Assembly (NCBI GenBank): GCA_030672375.1
Contig: DAOVGP010000032.1
Span: 1-17,867 of the forward strand
DNA from: Candidatus Aenigmatarchaeota archaeon
GTDB taxonomy: Archaea > Aenigmatarchaeota > Aenigmatarchaeia > CG10238-14
Reading direction: 5' to 3'
Length of the DNA stretch: 17,867 nt
The notes under the pieces were generated by a model. That model was not told where the DNA came from and ran no database searches. It worked only from the letters and a program-made list of their open reading frames with translations. Below are positions 13,452 to 17,867 of this stretch, piece after piece; position 1 is the first letter of the stretch, and every line of letters begins with the position of its first letter. Both the position numbers and the translations under genes were made by a program.

Positions 13452-14456
13452 TCACCTTAGTTTTTTACAATAATGTCTAACGACATTGTAATAGTTTTGT
13501 TGAGTTAATTTTAAAATCTTTCGTATGAGTTTTTTATCGCTCGCAGATCTTAGTTTCAACAGTTCACCTAAGATTGGATCTGTATTTTTCTTAATAATTC
13601 TTGGGATTTTAATACTGGACATATTTTGTAGTTCTTTGTACCATTGGTTGTGAAACATCTTGAAGGTTATCCAGCTCACATTCAGTCCCAAGTAAGCCAA
13701 GAAAGCATTGTCCAAAACATGTTTCTTATCCTTTTTAAGAGCTCTCAAGATATCGTTTTCAGTAAATTCAATTCTTTTTTTCACATCAGAAAGGGTAGCT
13801 TTATAGTTGGCATATATTTCCCCATCGAAACCAAAACTCATGGCTCGAGTGTTTGCTAGAACATCTTTGATGAGGAATGTTCCAGTAGTCGTTACTCTCA
13901 CTAATGATACAAGAAGTCTATCTCTTGTAAAGGGTTCAACTTCTTTATGTCTTGCTAATATAGATAATATATTTCTCGTGGAATGTTCTGCTTCAGAGTC
14001 CAAATCTCTCTCTATACCATCTATTTTGTCCAATAAGTGCATCAATTCATGAGCAAAAAGACCTTTGAATGCTTCGTAATCTTTATTTTTAAAGATTTCC
14101 TTATGTGCATCTATCATGATACTGGGTGTCTGTCCCTTAACCCAGTAGGAAAAACTTGGAACATTTTGACATATCCATTCTCTCATTTCACCATGTATTC
14201 TCAACTTGATATTCGAGAGAATTATTTTTTGAGAAGTTTCAACTGGATGCTTTGTGATAAAAACCCTGAGTTTTTTTAATCCTACAATACTGTCTCTTTC
14301 CTCAAATTCCTTGATTACATCAGAAATTACTTCAGAAATTTTTCTACCTTCCTTTCCTTTAATGTCAATATGTTTTTCTATTCTCAGTCTCACGATGAAG
14401 ATATCGGTTTCTATCAATATATTTTTAATAGAATGATGGTCAATTTTTTTGTCCAA
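13452..14456 (-). CDS. Putative HExxH metalloprotease-like protein heading the translation operon
   Basis: This 334-residue soluble protein has a zincin-type motif H136-E137-L-M-H140 in LFAHELMHLLDKIDG. Acidic residues follow (IERDLDSEAEHS), any of which might give a third ligand. The surrounding segment (PSIMIDAHKEIF and then AFKGLFAHELMH) has the look of an active-site helix in small archaeal metallopeptidases. It may belong to the archaeal family catalogued as DUF5781, but I am not certain. The C-terminal third is helical and basic. The start is a TTG at 14456. A TATA-like AAAATATTAT centred about 28 bases upstream supports it on a leaderless mRNA, and no in-frame ATG lies near. It ends four bases before the eS6 start, within eS6's ribosome-binding site. 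Its substrate is unknown. Confidence 0.7.
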   Translation of the reverse strand: MDKKIDHHSIKNILIETDIFIVRLRIEKHIDIKGKEGRKISEVISDVIKEFEERDSIVGLKKLRVFITKHPVETSQKIILSNIKLRIHGEMREWICQNVPSFSYWVKGQTPSIMIDAHKEIFKNKDYEAFKGLFAHELMHLLDKIDGIERDLDSEAEHSTRNILSILARHKEVEPFTRDRLLVSLVRVTTTGTFLIKDVLANTRAMSFGFDGEIYANYKATLSDVKKRIEFTENDILRALKKDKKHVLDNAFLAYLGLNVSWITFKMFHNQWYKELQNMSSIKIPRIIKKNTDPILGELLKLRSASDKKLIRKILKLTQQNYYNVVRHYCKKLR

Positions 14457-14477
14457 AAAGCATTTAAGACTGGCTAA

Positions 14478-14489
14478 TCATAATATTTT
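14478..14489 (-). promoter_or_regulatory. Shared AT-box between two divergent units
   Basis: The minus strand reads AAAATATTAT, centred about 28 bases from the TTG at 14456. On the plus strand the same near-palindromic box lies about 22-27 bases before the GTG at 14506. One box could serve both divergent promoters. A second TATA-like run, GTCTTAAATG (complement of 14461-14470), is too close to the TTG to place a start upstream of it. Confidence 0.4.
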
Positions 14490-14505
14490 GTGATAAAGAT
14501 GAGAA

Positions 14506-14802
14506 GTGATTGTTTTTGGCATCTCTAAAAAAGAACTCAAGGTTTTCTTAGAGCAATCACTCCGAACGAAAGAAAAAGAATTATTCTTGATTTTGTATCA
14601 ATTACAGGAATTCACATTCTCAGCTGCTGTAAAAAGAATTGTAGAAGAAAATTATCCAGAAAGTACTGTAAAGTATATTCTTCATAGGTTAAAGAAATTC
14701 TGTCTAATAGATTTTGGAGACAATGAAAATAAAGGTAAACCATTGAATTTTACATCTCTAGGTGATGCCTTTTACAAAATTTTAAGAGGTGATAAGAAAT
14801 GA
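14506..14802 (+). CDS. Small winged-helix-like protein, possible regulator
   Basis: I do not recognise a named family. The 98-residue product is helical at the N-terminus (KKELKVFLEQSLRTKEKELF). A helix-turn-helix-like segment follows (FSAAVKRIVEENYPESTVKYILHRLKKFCLI, about 38-70), then a short strand-turn-strand (DFGDNENKGKPLNFTSLG) that would be the wing, and a final helix. The pattern fits a small winged-helix DNA-binding protein. The start is a GTG with an AT-rich box about 25 bases before it and no clear Shine-Dalgarno. The last codons overlap the next gene (ATGA), so the two are a coupled pair upstream of trpS. Confidence 0.65.
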   Translation: MIVFGISKKELKVFLEQSLRTKEKELFLILYQLQEFTFSAAVKRIVEENYPESTVKYILHRLKKFCLIDFGDNENKGKPLNFTSLGDAFYKILRGDKK

Positions 14803-15230
14803 TGGAAAAATTGGAAATTGGGAAGCAATATCTCTATCTAATAACAGTAATTGGTAATCCTAGTTACATACAGATACCAAAACAATTCACTGGGATTTAT
14901 TCAGGAATTGACGAGAATAATAACGTAGTTTTTAAGGATGTTAAATTTACACACGTACCTTATAAAAAGAAGTTTGAACAGACAGATAAGGATCCTGCTA
15001 AAATTCCAGTTACAAGATTCGAAGGAGATAAAGATTTCCTGCCCTTAGATCCCATTACCAATGAGCCTTTCGAAATAAACTCAATTGAAGACGTCGAGTC
15101 CGCTATTCTAAAGTTAGTCAGTGTTCCATTCGAAAAGATGTTAAGTGCCGATAACCCAATTGAAGTAAATTCCAATGGTGACAGAATTGATACAATTAAG
15201 AAATTTAAATTACTAACTAAACTAAAATAG
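14799..15230 (+). CDS. Hypothetical protein, 143 residues, unrecognised
   Basis: No family is recognised. The N-terminal half is rich in strands (YLYLITVIGNPSYIQIPKQF, then FTGIYSGIDENNNVVFKDVKF) and could be an SH3- or Sm-like barrel. The middle is a basic and acidic loop with a Pro-rich stretch (LPLDPITNEPFEIN), and the C-terminus is helical then basic (TIKKFKLLTKLK). There are no cysteines and no membrane segment. Two adjacent ATGs (14799 and 14802) share the GGTGAT at 14788-14793; the second has more usual spacing. It is coupled to the winged-helix-like gene and lies 13 bases before trpS, so the three genes may form one transcript. Confidence 0.65.
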   Translation: MMEKLEIGKQYLYLITVIGNPSYIQIPKQFTGIYSGIDENNNVVFKDVKFTHVPYKKKFEQTDKDPAKIPVTRFEGDKDFLPLDPITNEPFEINSIEDVESAILKLVSVPFEKMLSADNPIEVNSNGDRIDTIKKFKLLTKLK

Positions 15231-15243
15231 TATAAGTGAAAGT

Positions 15244-16362
15244 ATGCCAAAGGAAAAATTCAAAGTAACACCGTGGGAAGTGAAAGGAAAAGTAGATTAC
15301 AATATACTTATACGAAAGTTTGGAACTCAAAAGATAAGTGACGACCTTCTCGAACGCATAAAGAAGCATACTGGTGAGTTACATTTCATGTTAAGGAGAG
15401 GTATATTCTTCTCACACAGGGATTTAGATTGGCTACTGGATAAGTATGAGACTGGAGAGGAATTTTTCTTATACACAGGTCGAGGACCAAGTGGACATAC
15501 GCATCTAGGTCATCTCACTCCTTGGATTTTCACTGCATGGCTTCAGGAGAAGTTTGACGTACACCTTTATTTTCAGATGACAGATGATGAAAAACATCTG
15601 GTAAAACCATTATCTTTAGAGCAGACTACAGGATTCGCTTACGATAACGCGTTAGACGTGCTTGCATGCGGCATGGATCCAAAAAAGACACATATCTTCT
15701 CAAATATTGAATACGGAAAAACAATTTATAAAGAGGCTGTTAAAATTGCGAAACACGTAACGTTTTCAACAGCAAAAGCAGTCTTTGGCTTCAAAAACAG
15801 CTCAAACATCGGGATAATATTTTTCCCTGCTATTCAGGCAGTCCCTTGTTTTTTACCATCAGTTCTAGAAGGCAAAAATATACCATGTTTGATTCCGGCA
15901 GCAATAGATCAAGATCCTTATTGGAGAATATCGCGTGACATCGCACCTAAAATGGGTTACTACAAACCAACCCAGATACACAATAAATTCATACCTGGTC
16001 TTAAACCTGGCGGAAAAATGAGTGCAAGTGATCCCAGTTCAGCCATTTTTACAACAGACACTCCTGAACAAATAGAGAAAAAGATAATGAATGCATTTAC
16101 AGGTCAACAGCCTACAGCTGAGTTACAAAGAAAACTTGGAGGTAACCCAGACATATGCACAGTGTGTCAATACTATTTCTATCTCTTCGAACAAGACGAT
16201 AAAAAACTTGAGAAGATTTTTGAGGGTGAACGCACTGGAACACTACTGGCGGGAGAGCACAAAGCAGACCTTGCGAAACGCGTTAAGGATTTCATAGCAG
16301 AACATCAACGACGCAGAGAGAAGGCAAAAAAGATAATCGATAAAGTTATGTTAAGAGATTAG
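15244..16362 (+). CDS. trpS: Tryptophanyl-tRNA synthetase (archaeal/eukaryotic type)
   Basis: This class I synthetase charges tRNA-Trp. In the 372-residue product the HIGH-type motif is GRGPSGHTHLGHL (about 79-90) and the KMSKS-type motif is GGKMSASDP (K258 to S262). Both are in the form seen in archaeal and eukaryotic TrpRS. QMTDDEKHL and AAIDQDPYWRISRDIAPKMGY are further family segments. The N-terminal extension (TPWEVKGKVDYNILIRKFGT) is also typical. It begins 13 bases after the preceding small gene, with AGTGA just before the ATG. The last 17 bases overlap the 3' end of the convergent membrane-protein gene. Confidence 0.96.
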   Translation: MPKEKFKVTPWEVKGKVDYNILIRKFGTQKISDDLLERIKKHTGELHFMLRRGIFFSHRDLDWLLDKYETGEEFFLYTGRGPSGHTHLGHLTPWIFTAWLQEKFDVHLYFQMTDDEKHLVKPLSLEQTTGFAYDNALDVLACGMDPKKTHIFSNIEYGKTIYKEAVKIAKHVTFSTAKAVFGFKNSSNIGIIFFPAIQAVPCFLPSVLEGKNIPCLIPAAIDQDPYWRISRDIAPKMGYYKPTQIHNKFIPGLKPGGKMSASDPSSAIFTTDTPEQIEKKIMNAFTGQQPTAELQRKLGGNPDICTVCQYYFYLFEQDDKKLEKIFEGERTGTLLAGEHKADLAKRVKDFIAEHQRRREKAKKIIDKVMLRD

Positions 16363-17125
16363 TAACAAAAGACAAAAAAATGGATGAAAAAATCAACCTA
16401 CAAACAAGAAAAGATATCAAGCTCAAAAATTCAAGTTGGGATATTTTTTGGCCTTCTAAGTATTTCGCGATTATCGTGACTAAAAAGAACACAAATGTAT
16501 AACTTACAGCAGTCCCAAAAAGATTGTGTCCAGTCTCTATTGTGTTTTCATTCAAATAATAAATCCATTGATTTAAATTTACACCCACGGCATCGATCGT
16601 TATCGCTTCTGCTGAAGTTATCAATACCGATGGGATGTTTTTCATTATCAGTGGAAATAAAGTTAATGAAAAAAGTAAAACAAAACCTGTTTTTTCAAAA
16701 GACCCAAAAATATAGTTAACAGTAGTAAAAATGATTAAAGATATAGTTATAATTAATTTTTTATTCTTGGTAAATGATGTTTTGTCTATTCTTCTTGAAA
16801 TGACATAAGGAAAATAAACTACAAAGGCCCATCCAGATCCTAGTGCGAGAAATGGAGTCCCTTGTTTATAATCCCATGATCCAATAAACACACCGAAGAA
16901 TTCTAGGATGATACCGATTATGAAACCTAGGATCAATATTTTTCTATCAATGCCCTTTGTCTTATGAACAAAAAATAACCATAAAAATAAAGCGAAAATA
17001 GAAACGATTTGCTTTGAAAGGGTATATAGAAATAAAAACAATACAAAAAAACTAATAACTATCAGGATAGAAAAAACAGAATTCAATATAAATTTATATC
17101 TATTATATAACTGTCTTAATTTCAT
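16346..17125 (-). CDS. Polytopic membrane protein, unrecognised
   Basis: The 259-residue product has about eight hydrophobic segments, dense in Ile/Leu/Phe, joined by short basic loops. The best conserved-looking stretch is EFFGVFIGSWDYKQGTPFLA with GSGWAFVVYFPY after it. The Glu, Gly, Trp-x-Tyr pattern is loosely reminiscent of carotenoid hydratase (CruF)-type or related polyprenyl enzymes, but I cannot assign it. A second polar stretch (ITSAEAITIDAVGVNLNQWIYY) might also be functional. The ATG at 17125 lies 22 bases inside the CDP-alcohol phosphatidyltransferase gene; an in-frame TTG at 17131 would add two residues. The overlap at both ends and the neighbours suggest an envelope-lipid role (inference). 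Confidence 0.72.
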   Translation of the reverse strand: MKLRQLYNRYKFILNSVFSILIVISFFVLFLFLYTLSKQIVSIFALFLWLFFVHKTKGIDRKILILGFIIGIILEFFGVFIGSWDYKQGTPFLALGSGWAFVVYFPYVISRRIDKTSFTKNKKLIITISLIIFTTVNYIFGSFEKTGFVLLFSLTLFPLIMKNIPSVLITSAEAITIDAVGVNLNQWIYYLNENTIETGHNLFGTAVSYTFVFFLVTIIAKYLEGQKISQLEFLSLISFLVCRLIFSSIFLSFVTNLLT

Positions 17126-17636
17126 ACTCAATTATCTCTGATAATTTTTTTATGGCATATCCCAAGTTGATGCACAACAAAATGAGTGTAATATATGATA
17201 AAAATATCGTTATCTCGGTGTGTATTATGAGAAATATTATTAAAATAAAGGCGTAAATACCTTCAAGTTTGCTGTATTTATGGTGTGTGACTTTATGATT
17301 TTTTATAACTCCATAAAAAATAATGATTGATTTAATTATAATGCATATGATTCCAAAAATAATAAGAGGATTGGGTATTTTTCCCTGTAGCGTCAGTATA
17401 ACAGCCGCAATCATATATACAGTCCCGTCGACAAAAAAATCAAAATTATTTCCGAAACTTGTCTGCTGGTTTAATGATCTTGCAAGTTTTCCGTCTAATA
17501 TGTCAAGAACGAAGAAAATGATAATTAACGCTATTGAATAAAATGTATTTTTACTTATCAAAAAAATTACAAGTGGGTATATGAGCAAACCACGAAATAA
17601 AGTGATGCTGTTTGGAATGTTCAACTTTGATGACAT
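17103..17636 (-). CDS. CDP-alcohol phosphatidyltransferase family protein
   Basis: This integral membrane enzyme joins a CDP-activated lipid to an alcohol head group. The full family signature D-x2-DG-x2-AR-x8-G-x3-D-x3-D is present in DILDGKLARSLNQQTSFG followed by NNFDFFVD (about residues 45-70). All eight signature residues are conserved, so it should be active. The 177-residue length and about six membrane helices are normal. In archaea this family makes archaetidyl-serine, -inositol phosphate or -glycerol phosphate; the head group cannot be told from sequence by eye. An AT box (AATATATTA, complement of 17664-17672) lies near 27 bases before a start close to the ATG. The gene overlaps the downstream membrane-protein gene. 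Confidence 0.9.
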   Translation of the reverse strand: MSSKLNIPNSITLFRGLLIYPLVIFLISKNTFYSIALIIIFFVLDILDGKLARSLNQQTSFGNNFDFFVDGTVYMIAAVILTLQGKIPNPLIIFGIICIIIKSIIIFYGVIKNHKVTHHKYSKLEGIYAFILIIFLIIHTEITIFLSYITLILLCINLGYAIKKLSEIIEYEIKTVI

Positions 17637-17737
17637 AAAAACCCTTCTTTTAATATGTTTTACTAATATATTTAATTTATTTTCTGTTTCAATATTTGAA
17701 TTTTTTGAAAAAAATGAAAATAAAATAAGGTTTTAAA
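17637..17737. promoter_or_regulatory. AT-rich divergent intergenic region
   Basis: These 101 bases are strongly A/T and separate the phosphatidyltransferase from the divergent glycosyltransferase start. They hold the candidate TATA box at 17664-17672 for the minus strand. A nine-base inverted repeat is also present (TTTATTTTC at 17676-17684, GAAAATAAA at 17716-17724), which could be an operator or simply reflect composition. Confidence 0.4.
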
Positions 17738-17867
17738 ATGGTCGGGTATTTACTCTTAATTTTTTCATTCGTTGTCTTCTTCATTTCATTAATTTTTTTA
17801 ATAATTAGTTTGAATGCAAGAAGACCTGAATACAAGAAAGATTTTTTTCCTAATGTATCGGTAATAT
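17738..17867 (+). CDS. Probable membrane-anchored family 2 glycosyltransferase, 3' truncated
   Basis: Only 43 codons are visible. After the ATG (preceded by an AAGGT-like ribosome-binding site) comes one hydrophobic helix (YLLLIFSFVVFFISLIFLI) and a basic stop-transfer stretch (NARRPEYKK). The sequence FFPNVSVI then follows. P-x-VSVI straight after a single N-terminal helix is the classic entry into the GT2 nucleotide-sugar-binding fold. The frame stays open to the window end. With the neighbouring phosphatidyltransferase it may add sugars to lipids or to an envelope glycan. The family call depends on very few residues. Confidence 0.6.
   Translation, partial: MVGYLLLIFSFVVFFISLIFLIISLNARRPEYKKDFFPNVSVI

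Noticed and set aside
17637..17737. Replication origin in the A/T-rich gap
   Set aside because: There are no repeated origin-recognition motifs and no cdc6 gene. Composition alone is not evidence.

Overview
The window is from an AT-rich, very gene-dense archaeal chromosome. The archaeal assignment rests on the informational genes: eS6, aIF2-gamma, RNA polymerase RpoE1 (Rpb7) and Spt4, eS24, eS31 (S27ae) and an archaeal-type TrpRS. Operon-leading genes often have a TATA-like box about 27 bases before the start codon, which suggests leaderless mRNAs. Operon-internal genes mostly carry a GGTGAT-type Shine-Dalgarno. The order eS6, aIF2-gamma, PIN, RpoE1, Spt4, eS24, eS31 is euryarchaeal-like. The phylum cannot be fixed from this window. 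There is no rRNA, tRNA, CRISPR array, insertion sequence or prophage, and no gene-free stretch longer than about 130 bases.

Region 1 (1-4370): the 3' part of a histone-deacetylase-superfamily gene, an unrecognised 108-residue gene on the minus strand, and iorA-iorB (indolepyruvate:ferredoxin oxidoreductase, overlapping ATGA). After these comes a minus-strand pair: a membrane-anchored winged-helix regulator followed by a VanZ-like membrane protein.

Region 2 (4382-7802) is a tight plus-strand operon and the most unusual part. It encodes a LutB-like LUD/ferredoxin protein, a secreted and membrane-tethered thioredoxin fold with a CPHC site, a CcdA/DsbD-type membrane electron carrier, and an HdrB/LutA-like protein with two complete CCG cysteine motifs. 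I infer a redox relay that moves electrons from a cytoplasmic Fe-S module through the membrane to an extracytoplasmic dithiol.

Region 3 (14456 down to 7799, minus strand) is an information-processing superoperon: a HELMH-containing putative metalloprotease, eS6, aIF2-gamma, a PIN-domain protein, a membrane pyrophosphatase (K+-independent signature), RpoE1, Spt4, eS24 and eS31. eS6 and eS24 both end in Lys/Glu/Pro-rich tails that share an almost identical 84-bp DNA segment, which indicates recent copying between two ribosomal protein genes.

Region 4 (14506-16362, plus strand): two small unrecognised genes, the first with a winged-helix look, then trpS. Region 5 (16346-17867): an unrecognised polytopic membrane protein and a CDP-alcohol phosphatidyltransferase on the minus strand, then the start of a probable membrane-anchored family 2 glycosyltransferase cut by the window end. 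This suggests a polar-lipid or envelope locus.
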